From Riemerella columbina DSM 16469 (GTDB lineage: Bacteria; Bacteroidota; Bacteroidia; Flavobacteriales; Weeksellaceae): a stretch of 64,000 bases of DNA. The stretch lies in assembly GCF_000374405.1 (NCBI RefSeq), contig NZ_KB894217.1, positions 148,619 through 212,618 of the forward strand, given 5' to 3'. Below, one piece after another: positions 1 to 8,342 of this stretch (position 1 is the first letter of the stretch; every line of letters starts with the position of its first letter). Position numbers and translations under genes: made by a program. The notes under the pieces are model-generated. The model saw nothing but the letters and a program-made list of their open reading frames with translations. It was not told where the DNA came from and searched no databases.

Positions 1-1
1 A

Positions 2-1195
2 CAGGAAACTCAACCATTAAACTTAACCCCGTTCAATCCAAATGAACTCAATGCAGAAGACTGGAAAAACTTAGGGTTTTCAGAAAAACAAGTCCAAACC
101 ATTTTGAAATATAAAGATGTGGTGGGCGGTACATTCCAATCCAAAGCACAATTGGCAAAATGTTATGCCATTTCAACAGAAAAATTTGAAACACTTAGCC
201 CATACATTCAACTACCAGAAGAACATCACTCAAAGTCCTATAGCACCTATCCACAGAAAGAATATGGTATAAAAGTGCATCAAGCATTTAACCCAGACCA
301 TTATCAAGTGAAAGATTGGATGGCATTAGGGTTTTCGGAAAAACAAGCCCAGTCTTTTATTAAATATAAAAACTATCTGGGTGGCAGTTTTATCAGTAAA
401 GAAAAACTCAAGGAATGCTATACCCTTAGCCCAGAACATTACCGCAAATTAGAGCCTTATCTTATATTGCCAGATAAAATCCCTGAGCATGATACAAATT
501 ATAAAAAAAGTAATAATCCTCAATTTAAAAAGCAAAGAATTAATTATCAACCTTTTGACCCTAATCAACTAAGCTTAGAAGGATGGCAGGCTTTAGGGTT
601 TTCCGAAAAGCAAGCCCAAGTGATTTTGAAATATAAAAACTACCAACTAAAAGGGCAAATTAAAACTTTGGAAGACCTACAAAAGTGTTTTGTAATTTCG
701 GATGAAAAATTCTCAGAATTAAAACCTTATATTCAGTTAAACCCAATTACTAGTACAAAAGAAATGATAAAAACAGAGGTACCACAAGCCCCCAAAGTGG
801 TTACCGACTTTTCAAAGGTGGGTATTAATGAAATCACTTACGACCAACTTATTGAATTTGGATTTTCACCAAAAGCCGCTAAAAGTTATCTTGGATTTCG
901 TAAAATTTTAGGTGGTTTTGCCAAGCCTAACCAAATTTTTGACACCTATCATATTGATAAAAACTTAGCTCATAAATTAATTTTAACTTGTCCATTCGAT
1001 GAAACCAAAGTCAAGAAATATAAACTCGCAACAGCACCCGAAGACTGGTTAAAAAAACACCCTTATTTTAAATATTATGCGGATAAAATCATCTATTATC
1101 GAATTTCTTACCCTGATGATAAAAAGATTTTAAAATTCATTAACCCTAAGCCTCAATATTTAGAAAAAATGAAATGGTATTTACAAGAAGATTAA
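2..1195 (+). CDS. Helix-hairpin-helix repeat protein, 5' end outside window
   Basis: The frame is open from the first bases of the window, so the true start lies upstream and at least 397 residues are present. Four units of about 70-80 residues repeat: a leader such as PFNPNELNAEDW, a helix ending LGFSEKQAQ, then ILKYKNYLGG, and a tail ending in PYIQLP. The LGFSEKQAQ...KYK...GG pattern is the ComEA-like helix-hairpin-helix fold (known to bind DNA non-specifically); the fourth copy (about 830-1000) is divergent. Whether it binds DNA during uptake or repair is inference. No signal peptide can be judged because the N-terminus is missing. It is followed after about 55 bases by cdd on the same strand. 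Confidence 0.8.
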   Translation, partial: QETQPLNLTPFNPNELNAEDWKNLGFSEKQVQTILKYKDVVGGTFQSKAQLAKCYAISTEKFETLSPYIQLPEEHHSKSYSTYPQKEYGIKVHQAFNPDHYQVKDWMALGFSEKQAQSFIKYKNYLGGSFISKEKLKECYTLSPEHYRKLEPYLILPDKIPEHDTNYKKSNNPQFKKQRINYQPFDPNQLSLEGWQALGFSEKQAQVILKYKNYQLKGQIKTLEDLQKCFVISDEKFSELKPYIQLNPITSTKEMIKTEVPQAPKVVTDFSKVGINEITYDQLIEFGFSPKAAKSYLGFRKILGGFAKPNQIFDTYHIDKNLAHKLILTCPFDETKVKKYKLATAPEDWLKKHPYFKYYADKIIYYRISYPDDKKILKFINPKPQYLEKMKWYLQED

Positions 1196-1251
1196 ATTTG
1201 TACATCTATTAAAAAAGAATTAATTTTACAGCCTATTTATTAAATCTTACA

Positions 1252-1731
1252 ATGCAGAAGACATTTCAAATCGATTTCGAAGTTTTTGAAAACGAACACA
1301 CATTAAACGATATTGAGCAACAACTCTTTAAAGCAGCTAAAGAAGCAAGAGCCAACGCCTATGCACCTTACTCGCAATTTTTGGTTGGTTGTGCTATTTT
1401 GTTAGAGAATGGCGAAATTATATCTGGAAGTAACCAAGAAAATGCAGCCTACCCTTCTGGACTTTGTGCCGAAAGAACTACAATTTATTGGGCTTCTGCT
1501 AACTATCCTAATGTAGAAATAAAAAAACTTTTTGTAATTGGAGCGCCAAAAGATGCTATTACTTCTACCGCTATTCCACCATGTGGTTCCTGTAGACAAA
1601 GCATTCTAGAGTATGAAGCTAAACAAAAAACACCAATAGAAATCTATTTTGCATCGGTAGAAGGCGAAATCTACAAAACCAAATGTATCAGAGATTTACT
1701 ACCGTTTTCTTTCGATCAATCCTTTCTTTAA
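1252..1731 (+). CDS. cdd: Cytidine deaminase
   Basis: Pyrimidine salvage enzyme that deaminates cytidine and deoxycytidine to uridine and deoxyuridine in the cytoplasm. The zinc site is complete: C72-A-E74 (the glutamate is the proton shuttle) and P-P-C111-G-S-C114 supply the three cysteine ligands of the tetrameric class. YAPYS near residues 37-41 and NQENAAYPSG near 61-70 are the substrate-binding segments. At 159 residues it is slightly longer than the usual ~130 because of an N-terminal extension of about 20 residues, which is common in Flavobacteriia. It sits between the HhH protein and rpsA without an obvious promoter of its own. Confidence 0.95.
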   Translation: MQKTFQIDFEVFENEHTLNDIEQQLFKAAKEARANAYAPYSQFLVGCAILLENGEIISGSNQENAAYPSGLCAERTTIYWASANYPNVEIKKLFVIGAPKDAITSTAIPPCGSCRQSILEYEAKQKTPIEIYFASVEGEIYKTKCIRDLLPFSFDQSFL

Positions 1732-1795
1732 CCTGAGTAAATTAAACCTCTAACCATCAATAGGTTTCAAGATTTTAAAAAACTTAATTTTCTCA

Positions 1796-1825
1796 TTGTC
1801 AGTCAGAAAAAAAACAGTATATTTG
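1796..1825 (+). promoter_or_regulatory. Promoter of rpsA
   Basis: TTG at 1796-1798, a 19-base spacer, then TATATTTG at 1818-1825. This matches the Bacteroidota vegetative promoter (TTG, 19-21 bases, TAnnTTTG). It predicts a leader of roughly 110 bases before the rpsA start at 1943, unusually long for this window. Confidence 0.7.
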
Positions 1826-1844
1826 CACCACTTTTTACGGATGA

Positions 1845-1910
1845 TTTGAGCAAAAGTATTAACCCAAAATAACTAACATCTTCAAAACCCATTTTCCGTT
1901 TTAGCTCAAA
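1845..1910 (+). promoter_or_regulatory. Leader hairpin upstream of rpsA
   Basis: In the predicted rpsA 5' leader, 1845-1855 (TTTGAGCAAAA) can pair with 1899-1910 (TTTT, one bulged A, GCTCAAA), giving 11 base pairs around a loop of about 43 bases. The stem ends about 30 bases before the start codon. Ribosomal protein S1 represses its own translation in other bacteria, so an autoregulatory role is plausible but inferred. Confidence 0.35.
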
Positions 1911-1942
1911 AAAATGTGCGTTTTGGATACAAATTTTTAATT

Positions 1943-3727
1943 ATGTCAGAACAGACAAAACAACAAGAAGAGGTTCTAATGAACCAAAATGTAGCTCCTG
2001 AAAACTTTGATTGGGATTCTTTTGAATCAGGTCTTAACGCAGAAGACAGAAGCGAAAAAAAAGAACTAGAGGAAATCTACAAAGGCTCTCTAAGCGACTT
2101 AGAAGAAGACGATGTAATCGTTGGTAAAGTCGTAAGATTAACAGACAAAGAGGCTATCGTAGATATCGACTTTAAGTCGGAAGGAGTAATCTCTCTAAAT
2201 GAATTCCGTTACAACTCTGATCTAAAAGTTGGAGACGAAGTAGAAGTAATGGTAGACAGAAGAGAGGACAAAAATGGTCAGCTTCAATTATCTCACAAAA
2301 AAGCAAGAATGCTTAAAGCATGGGATAAAGTGAACCACTTCCACGAAACTGGAGAAGTAGTAAATGGCTATGTAAAATCTAGAACTAAAGGTGGTATGAT
2401 TGTAGATGTATTCGGTATCGAAGCATTCTTACCAGGGTCTCAGATTGATGTGAAGCCTATTAAAGACTACGATCAGTATGTAGGTAAAACTATGGAGTTC
2501 AAAGTGGTAAAAATCAACCCAGAATTCAAAAATGTGGTGGTATCTCACAAAGCACTTATCGAAGCGGATATTGAAGATCAGAAAAAAGAAATCATCGCTC
2601 AGCTTGAAAAAGGTCAAGTTCTTGAAGGAACCGTTAAAAACATTACTTCTTACGGAGTATTCGTTGACCTTGGTGGCGTAGATGGATTAGTACATATCAC
2701 CGACTTATCTTGGTCTAGAGTGAACCATCCTTCTGAAGTTCTAGAAGATGGACAAACTATTAAAGTGGTAATCCTAGACTTTGATGAAGATAAAACTAGA
2801 ATCCAATTAGGTATCAAGCAATTGGAACCACATCCATGGGATTCTCTAGATGAGAATATGAAAGTGGGTGATAAAGTAAAAGGTAAAGTGGTAGTTCTTG
2901 CTGACTATGGTGCATTTGTAGAAGTTGCGCCAGGTGTAGAAGGCTTAATCCATGTATCTGAAATGTCTTGGAGTACTCATTTAAGAAGTGCTGGAGATTT
3001 CGTAAAAGTTGGAGACGAAGTAGAAGCTCAAGTATTGACTTTAGACAAAGAGGAGAGAAAAATTTCTCTTGGTATGAAGCAATTATCTGAAGACCCATGG
3101 ACTAATATCCAAGATAAATACCCAGTAGGTTCTAAGCACACAGGTACTGTAAGAAACTTTACTAACTTTGGTGTATTCGTAGAGCTTGAAGAAGGTATCG
3201 ACGGATTAATCTATATCTCTGACCTTTCTTGGACTAAGAAAATCAAGCACCCATCTGAATTCTGTAGCGTAGGCGACAAATTAGATGTTGTTGTTCTTGA
3301 ACTAGATGTAGATGCTAGAAGATTATCTCTTGGACACAAGCAATTAACAGACAACCCTTGGGATAAATTCGAAACTAAGTATGCAGAAGGTACTGTACAC
3401 ACTGGTACTGCTACTGATGTATTCGATAAAGGTGCTCAAGTGAAGTTTGAAGATGCTGAAGTAGAAGCATTCTGCCCTTCTAGATTATTAGAAAAAGAAG
3501 ACGGTTCTAAAATCAAAAAAGGAGAAGAAGCTGAATTTAAAGTAATTGAATTCAACAAAGAGTTCAAAAGAGTAGTCGTTTCTCACACTGGTCTTTTCCG
3601 TGAAGAAGAAAGAAAGAATGTAAAAGAATCTGCTTCTAAAGTGTCTTCTTCATCAGAAGAAAAGTCAACGCTTGGAGATATCGATGCTTTAGCAGAATTG
3701 AAAAAGAAAATGGAAGAAGGGAAATAA
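1943..3727 (+). CDS. rpsA: 30S ribosomal protein S1
   Basis: RNA-binding ribosomal protein that helps load mRNA on the small subunit. Six S1 (OB-fold) domains follow a short acidic N-terminal stretch: roughly residues 45-115, 130-200, 215-285, 300-375, 390-460 and 475-550. Domains 3 to 5 are canonical (G-V-F-V-x-L...GL-hydrophobic-H/Y-I-S-D/E-L/M-S-W); the first, second and sixth are divergent, as usual. I start at the ATG at 1943 (MSEQTKQQ), not at an in-frame ATG 27 bases upstream, because homologues begin with this acidic region. The gene is about 594 codons, ends in a strong terminator and has its own promoter. Confidence 0.93.
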   Translation: MSEQTKQQEEVLMNQNVAPENFDWDSFESGLNAEDRSEKKELEEIYKGSLSDLEEDDVIVGKVVRLTDKEAIVDIDFKSEGVISLNEFRYNSDLKVGDEVEVMVDRREDKNGQLQLSHKKARMLKAWDKVNHFHETGEVVNGYVKSRTKGGMIVDVFGIEAFLPGSQIDVKPIKDYDQYVGKTMEFKVVKINPEFKNVVVSHKALIEADIEDQKKEIIAQLEKGQVLEGTVKNITSYGVFVDLGGVDGLVHITDLSWSRVNHPSEVLEDGQTIKVVILDFDEDKTRIQLGIKQLEPHPWDSLDENMKVGDKVKGKVVVLADYGAFVEVAPGVEGLIHVSEMSWSTHLRSAGDFVKVGDEVEAQVLTLDKEERKISLGMKQLSEDPWTNIQDKYPVGSKHTGTVRNFTNFGVFVELEEGIDGLIYISDLSWTKKIKHPSEFCSVGDKLDVVVLELDVDARRLSLGHKQLTDNPWDKFETKYAEGTVHTGTATDVFDKGAQVKFEDAEVEAFCPSRLLEKEDGSKIKKGEEAEFKVIEFNKEFKRVVVSHTGLFREEERKNVKESASKVSSSSEEKSTLGDIDALAELKKKMEEGK

Positions 3728-3750
3728 TCTCGTCTAACATTTAATATATT

Positions 3751-3786
3751 AAAACCACTTCAATTAAGAAGTGGTTTTTTCGTTTT
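3751..3786 (+). terminator. Terminator after rpsA
   Basis: AAAACCACTTC at 3751-3761 and GAAGTGGTTTT at 3768-3778 form a perfect 11-bp stem with a 6-base loop, continued by a T-rich run. It lies 24 bases after the rpsA stop. Confidence 0.9.
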
Positions 3787-3873
3787 TAAGCCTCTGCAAA
3801 AAAATAAAATTGCTTAAATTTGTAACAAATTCTATATTACATCAACTAATATTTTAAAACAAATACTTATATA

Positions 3874-5187
3874 ATGAAAAAAAGATTTTTTTCTTTAGCC
3901 ATTGCCGCTTTTATAGGGTCTTGGCTAAATGCACAACAAATTAAATTTGAAGAATATGACCTTCCTAATGGATTGCATGTGATTCTTCATCAAGACAACT
4001 CAGTTCCTGTCGTTACAACTTCCGTAATGTACCATGTAGGGGCTAAAGATGAGCAAGAAGGTAGAACAGGCTTTGCACACTTTTTTGAGCACCTTTTATT
4101 TGAAGGTACCCCAAACATCAAAAGAGGAGATTGGTTTAAAGTTGTAACTTCTAATGGAGGAAGCAACAACGCCAATACCACTGGTGACCGTACTTATTAC
4201 TATGAAACTTTCCCATCTAATAACGAACAACTAGGACTTTGGATGGAGGCAGAAAGAATGAGACATCCGGTAATCAACCAAATAGGCGTAGATACTCAGA
4301 GAGAGGTAGTAAAAGAGGAAAAAAGAATGAGAATGGACAACCAGCCTTATGGTAACCTTTTCGATAGTATCCTAAAAGCACTATTTAAAAACCATCCTTA
4401 TAAGGGAACTACGATTGGTTCTATGGAAGACCTTAACTCTGCAAAACTAGATGAGTTTCAAAATTTCTTTAAAAAATATTATGTACCTAATAACGCTACA
4501 TTGGTAGTAGCAGGAAACATCCAGCCAGAGCAAACTAAAAAGTGGATTAGCGAATACTACGGTTCTATTCCAAAAGGTGCAGAAATAAAGCGTAACTATA
4601 AAATGGAAACGCCTATTACCAAACCTGAAGAAGTAACGGTATACGATAATAATATCCAAATTCCTGCTTATATTTTTGCTTATAGAACGCCTTCTAACAA
4701 GATCAAAGATGCCTATGTACTAGATATGCTAGGTACTTATCTCAGTGGTGGTAAATCTTCTGTACTTTATAAAAAATTAGTAGATGAAGATAAAAAAGCC
4801 CTACAAGTACAAGCTGCAAATATTGGTATGGAAGACTATGGTGCATTTGCATTTTTTGCTTTGCCTATGGGGGACACTTCTAGAGATACTTTAGAAAAAG
4901 ATATCAATGCTGAAGTGAAAAAACTTCAAACGAATTTAATTTCTGAAGAAGATTATCAAAAACTTCAAAATCAGTACGAAAATCAATTTGTAAATTCTAA
5001 CTCTTCCATTGAAGGAATTGCCCATTCATTGGCAGATAGTCATGTACTAAAAGGAGATACCAACCTTATCAATAAGGAAATAGACATCTACCGTTCTATT
5101 ACGAGAGAGGATTTAAGAGAAGCAGCTAAGAAATATCTTAATCCTAACCAAAGAGTTACCATCAACTATATGCCACAGAAAAAATAA
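3874..5187 (+). CDS. M16 family zinc metallopeptidase (catalytic subunit), exported
   Basis: Processing-protease/insulinase family peptidase. Residues 1-20 form a signal peptide (MKKRFF, hydrophobic core, cut after LNA), so it acts in the periplasm or envelope. The inverted zinc motif H69-F-F-E72-H73 is intact and the third ligand is probably E148 or E149 (REVVKEEKR). Length 437 fits one M16B pair of domains. The next gene, 9 bases downstream, is a second M16 protein lacking the zinc motif; known M16B enzymes often work as heterodimers of one catalytic and one non-catalytic subunit, so the two genes likely encode one enzyme. The substrate is unknown. Confidence 0.9.
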   Translation: MKKRFFSLAIAAFIGSWLNAQQIKFEEYDLPNGLHVILHQDNSVPVVTTSVMYHVGAKDEQEGRTGFAHFFEHLLFEGTPNIKRGDWFKVVTSNGGSNNANTTGDRTYYYETFPSNNEQLGLWMEAERMRHPVINQIGVDTQREVVKEEKRMRMDNQPYGNLFDSILKALFKNHPYKGTTIGSMEDLNSAKLDEFQNFFKKYYVPNNATLVVAGNIQPEQTKKWISEYYGSIPKGAEIKRNYKMETPITKPEEVTVYDNNIQIPAYIFAYRTPSNKIKDAYVLDMLGTYLSGGKSSVLYKKLVDEDKKALQVQAANIGMEDYGAFAFFALPMGDTSRDTLEKDINAEVKKLQTNLISEEDYQKLQNQYENQFVNSNSSIEGIAHSLADSHVLKGDTNLINKEIDIYRSITREDLREAAKKYLNPNQRVTINYMPQKK

Positions 5188-5196
5188 TATTGAATC

Positions 5197-7239
5197 ATGA
5201 AAAATTTAAAATATATCGCTGCTGCATTCTTAATTTCAGGAATGATATCTGCACAAAAAATAGACCTTAACGCAATGCCAAAGCCAGGTCCTACCCCAAC
5301 GATAAACATTGCTCAGCCAAAAACCTTTACCCTTAAAAACGGACTTACTGTAATGGTGGTAGAAAACCATAAACTACCGAGAGTGAATGTAAGTTTGTCT
5401 ATGGACCACCCACCAATCTACGAAGGCGATTTAGTTGGTATCAGTGGAATTATGGCAGACCAGTTAGGTACTGGAACAACCTCCATGAGCAAGGAAGACT
5501 TTAATAAAAAAGTAGATTTCCTTGGTGCTAGATTAGGATTTAGCAGTAGTGGTGCTTATGCCAATTCACTTTCTAAATATTTTCCTCAAATCATGACTTT
5601 AATGTCAGATGCCATTATTAATCCTAAATTTTCGGCAGAGGAAGTTCAAAAATCTAAAGAAAGAACGCTAGAATCTCTAAAAGCAGATGAGAAAAACGCT
5701 AATGCTATTGCAAATAAAGTATCTGATGCTTTAACATATGGTAAAAACACAGCTAGAGGTGAGTTTGAAACAGAAGAAAGCATCAAGAAAATTCAACTGA
5801 AAGATGTACAAGATTTCTATAAAAAATACTACGCTCCAGATAATGCTTACCTAGTTATTGTGGGAGATGTAAAATTTGAAGAGGTGAAGCGCCAAGTAAA
5901 AAAAGAATTTAGTGCTTGGAAAAAATCTGGTGTTAAAATCACTGCTCCTACTCCAGCCAAAAATGTTGCTAAAACAGAGATTAATGTAGTTAATGTGCCA
6001 AACGCGGTACAATCTATCATTGAGGTGAACAATATTTCTAACCTCAAGATGAAAGATCCTTTATATTTTGCTGGTTCTATGGCTAACTACATACTTGGTG
6101 GTGGTGGTGAGGCAAGGCTATTCATGAACTTAAGAGAGAAAAACGGCTTTACTTATGGGGCATACTCATCACTTTCAACTAGTAAATACTCTCCTAAATT
6201 TTCTGCAGAGGCTAGCGTAAGAAATGAAGTTACAGATAAAGCTGTAATGGAGTTTATGAAAGAATTAAATGGCATTGCCATGGTAACACCAGAAGAGCTA
6301 AAGCGAACCAAAGCTAAGATGAAAGGTAGCTTTATTATGTCTCTAGAAAAACCTGAAACCATTGCAAGATTTGCATTACAACAAAAAATTCAGGATTTGC
6401 CAAAAGATTTCTATACCAACTATCTAAAATCTATTGATAATGTTACTGGAGCACAAGTTGCAAAAGTAGTAAAAGAAAATATTCTGCCGAACCAATCTAG
6501 AATTGTAGTAACAGGAAAAGCAACGGATATTGCTGATGGCCTAGAAAAATTAGGTTATACTGTAAAGTATTACGATGCCTATGCCAATCCAATCCAAAAG
6601 CCTACCGCCCAAAAAGTAGCTGCTGATGTAAATGTAGCCAGTATCGGGAAAAGGTACATAGATGCTATCGGTGGAAAAGCTAATATTGAAAAAGTAAATA
6701 CTTTAACAACCAATGCCTCTGCCACAGTGCAAGGTATGCCTCTAGAAATGACCTTGGTACAAGCTAAAGGTGGAAAAATGATGATGGATATGAAAATGAT
6801 GGGAAACACTATGCAAAAGATTGTATTTAACGGAACAGACGGCTACATCATGGCTCAAGGTCAAAAAATACCAATGCCAGAGGAAGCGAAAAAAGAAGCG
6901 GCTAAAAGTAAAGAAATCTTCCCAGAGTTAAACTTTGCTGATGGTGGTGATTATGCGTTAAAAGGTATTGAACAAATCAATGGTGAAGATGCTTATGCTG
7001 TAAAATCTGGGAAAACTACTTATTTTTATAGTGTAAAATCTGGGCTTAAAATCGGAGAAAATAAAACGGAGAAAATGGGCGATAAAGAAATGACCATCCC
7101 AACAGTATATTCTGATTATAAAGAAGTATCTGGAGTAAAACTACCATTTAAAATCTCACAAAATATGTCTGGTATGGACATTACTTTTGAAGTTAAAAGC
7201 TACGAAGTTAATAAAGCTAGTGATGCAGATTTTAAATAA
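5197..7239 (+). CDS. M16 family protein, non-catalytic subunit with C-terminal LolA-like domain
   Basis: Signal peptide at residues 1-19 (cut near ISA-QK). Residues 35-465 are an M16 domain pair. Where the HxxEH zinc site should be, the sequence reads GISGIMADQLGTGT, so the protein is predicted to be inactive; the arginine/tyrosine motif of the second domain (LREKNGFTYGAYS) is kept. This is the usual division of labour in M16B heterodimers. About 200 extra residues (480-680) begin with KRYIDAIGG, are rich in beta strands and methionine, and resemble the LolA/outer-membrane lipoprotein-sorting fold; that assignment is from pattern only. It is co-transcribed with the catalytic subunit and followed by a palindromic terminator. 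Confidence 0.85.
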   Translation: MKNLKYIAAAFLISGMISAQKIDLNAMPKPGPTPTINIAQPKTFTLKNGLTVMVVENHKLPRVNVSLSMDHPPIYEGDLVGISGIMADQLGTGTTSMSKEDFNKKVDFLGARLGFSSSGAYANSLSKYFPQIMTLMSDAIINPKFSAEEVQKSKERTLESLKADEKNANAIANKVSDALTYGKNTARGEFETEESIKKIQLKDVQDFYKKYYAPDNAYLVIVGDVKFEEVKRQVKKEFSAWKKSGVKITAPTPAKNVAKTEINVVNVPNAVQSIIEVNNISNLKMKDPLYFAGSMANYILGGGGEARLFMNLREKNGFTYGAYSSLSTSKYSPKFSAEASVRNEVTDKAVMEFMKELNGIAMVTPEELKRTKAKMKGSFIMSLEKPETIARFALQQKIQDLPKDFYTNYLKSIDNVTGAQVAKVVKENILPNQSRIVVTGKATDIADGLEKLGYTVKYYDAYANPIQKPTAQKVAADVNVASIGKRYIDAIGGKANIEKVNTLTTNASATVQGMPLEMTLVQAKGGKMMMDMKMMGNTMQKIVFNGTDGYIMAQGQKIPMPEEAKKEAAKSKEIFPELNFADGGDYALKGIEQINGEDAYAVKSGKTTYFYSVKSGLKIGENKTEKMGDKEMTIPTVYSDYKEVSGVKLPFKISQNMSGMDITFEVKSYEVNKASDADFK

Positions 7240-7257
7240 TAAATTTTAAACTTAATT

Positions 7258-7297
7258 AAACCGCCCAGTTATCAAAATTTTGATAACTGGGCGGTTT
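7258..7297. terminator. Bidirectional terminator between convergent genes
   Basis: A perfect 40-base palindrome: AAACCGCCCAGTTATCAAAA followed directly by its reverse complement. It lies between the + strand M16 operon and the - strand yeiH-like gene and can fold as a terminator in either direction; T-rich bases follow on both sides. Confidence 0.85.
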
Positions 7298-7363
7298 TGA
7301 TTTAGCAAAATAACAGATTATTTTTGCATCTAATTAACATATAGTAGCTTTAGAGACTGTCAT

Positions 7364-8329
7364 TTACCTACTTAAGATTACATATAAAGCACTGATAGAA
7401 ATAAACAGCCACAGCAATACCGCTTGTAGCAATGGTTTTATACCTACGGTTTTTAATGCCTTTAAACTTAGTCCTGCACCGATAAGAAATAAAGTCAGGG
7501 TTAATCCTCTTTTGGAGAGTATTACAATCAGTTGATTAAATTCTGTCATGGCTGGGACGAAGGTATTAATCAACATGGCTACTACAAATCCAAATATAAA
7601 ATAAGGAATTTTAATTTTTGGTTTAGGCAGATTTTTATCTCTAGTTTTTTGCTGCTGACGCCCCAAGAAAGCGTATCCTAGCGATAATGGAATAATCCAT
7701 AACGCCCGTTCCAACTTAATAGTAGTCGCAATTTTAAGAGCCTCATTACCATATTTCTGTGCTGCTCCAACGACTGAACTGGTATCATGAATAGCTATGG
7801 CAGACCACAAACCAAAGTCTGCTTGGCTCATCTCAAGCCAATGTCCTACCAATGGAAAAATAAATAATGCCAATGAGTTTAAAATAAATATACTGGCTAG
7901 CGCTACGGAAGTTTCATTGTCATCAGAGTCTATAACGGGGGCTACCGCTGCAATAGCACTTCCACCACAGATGGCTGTTCCAGAGGAAATCAAAGTACTG
8001 GTCTTTTGTGGCACTCTAAGCCATTTTCCTAAGAAATAGCCTAATATCAAAGTCGTAGCAATAGATACAATGGTAAATAATAAGCCTTGTTTCCCTGCTT
8101 TAGCTGCTTCAATAATATTCATTCCAAATCCTAAGCCTATAATGGAATACTGCAATAAAAATTTCGTAAGTTTACCATTGTGCTTCATAAATGGGTGCCC
8201 TAGCAGCATACTGAAAACAAACCCTATAAATAATGCCTCTGGTGCATCTACAATAGGGGTACAGCAAAAAAGCCCTACAATAATGAATAGGATTTTTCTA
8301 TATTGTAGAGTTACTTTATTTTCAAACAT
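7364..8329 (-). CDS. YeiH family (UPF0324) membrane transporter
   Basis: Polytopic inner-membrane protein of 321 residues with about ten hydrophobic segments. The family signature is visible in the middle (SSGTAICGGSAIAAVAPVI, about 112-130) together with the paired GHWLEMSQADFGLWSAIAIHD region. Members are annotated as putative sulfate or anion exporters, but the substrate is not settled and nothing here decides it. The gene starts 13 bases after the stop of the DAHP synthase-chorismate mutase gene on the same strand, so the two probably share a transcript; no functional link is obvious. Confidence 0.85.
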   Translation of the reverse strand: MFENKVTLQYRKILFIIVGLFCCTPIVDAPEALFIGFVFSMLLGHPFMKHNGKLTKFLLQYSIIGLGFGMNIIEAAKAGKQGLLFTIVSIATTLILGYFLGKWLRVPQKTSTLISSGTAICGGSAIAAVAPVIDSDDNETSVALASIFILNSLALFIFPLVGHWLEMSQADFGLWSAIAIHDTSSVVGAAQKYGNEALKIATTIKLERALWIIPLSLGYAFLGRQQQKTRDKNLPKPKIKIPYFIFGFVVAMLINTFVPAMTEFNQLIVILSKRGLTLTLFLIGAGLSLKALKTVGIKPLLQAVLLWLFISISALYVILSR

Positions 8330-8342
8330 AATCGTATTTGGA

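Noticed and set aside
1402-1599. Small gene on the minus strand within cdd
   Set aside because: Shadow of cdd, with no domain and no promoter.
7258-7297. Operator or recombination site
   Set aside because: The 40-base perfect palindrome lies between two convergent genes and is best explained as a bidirectional terminator.
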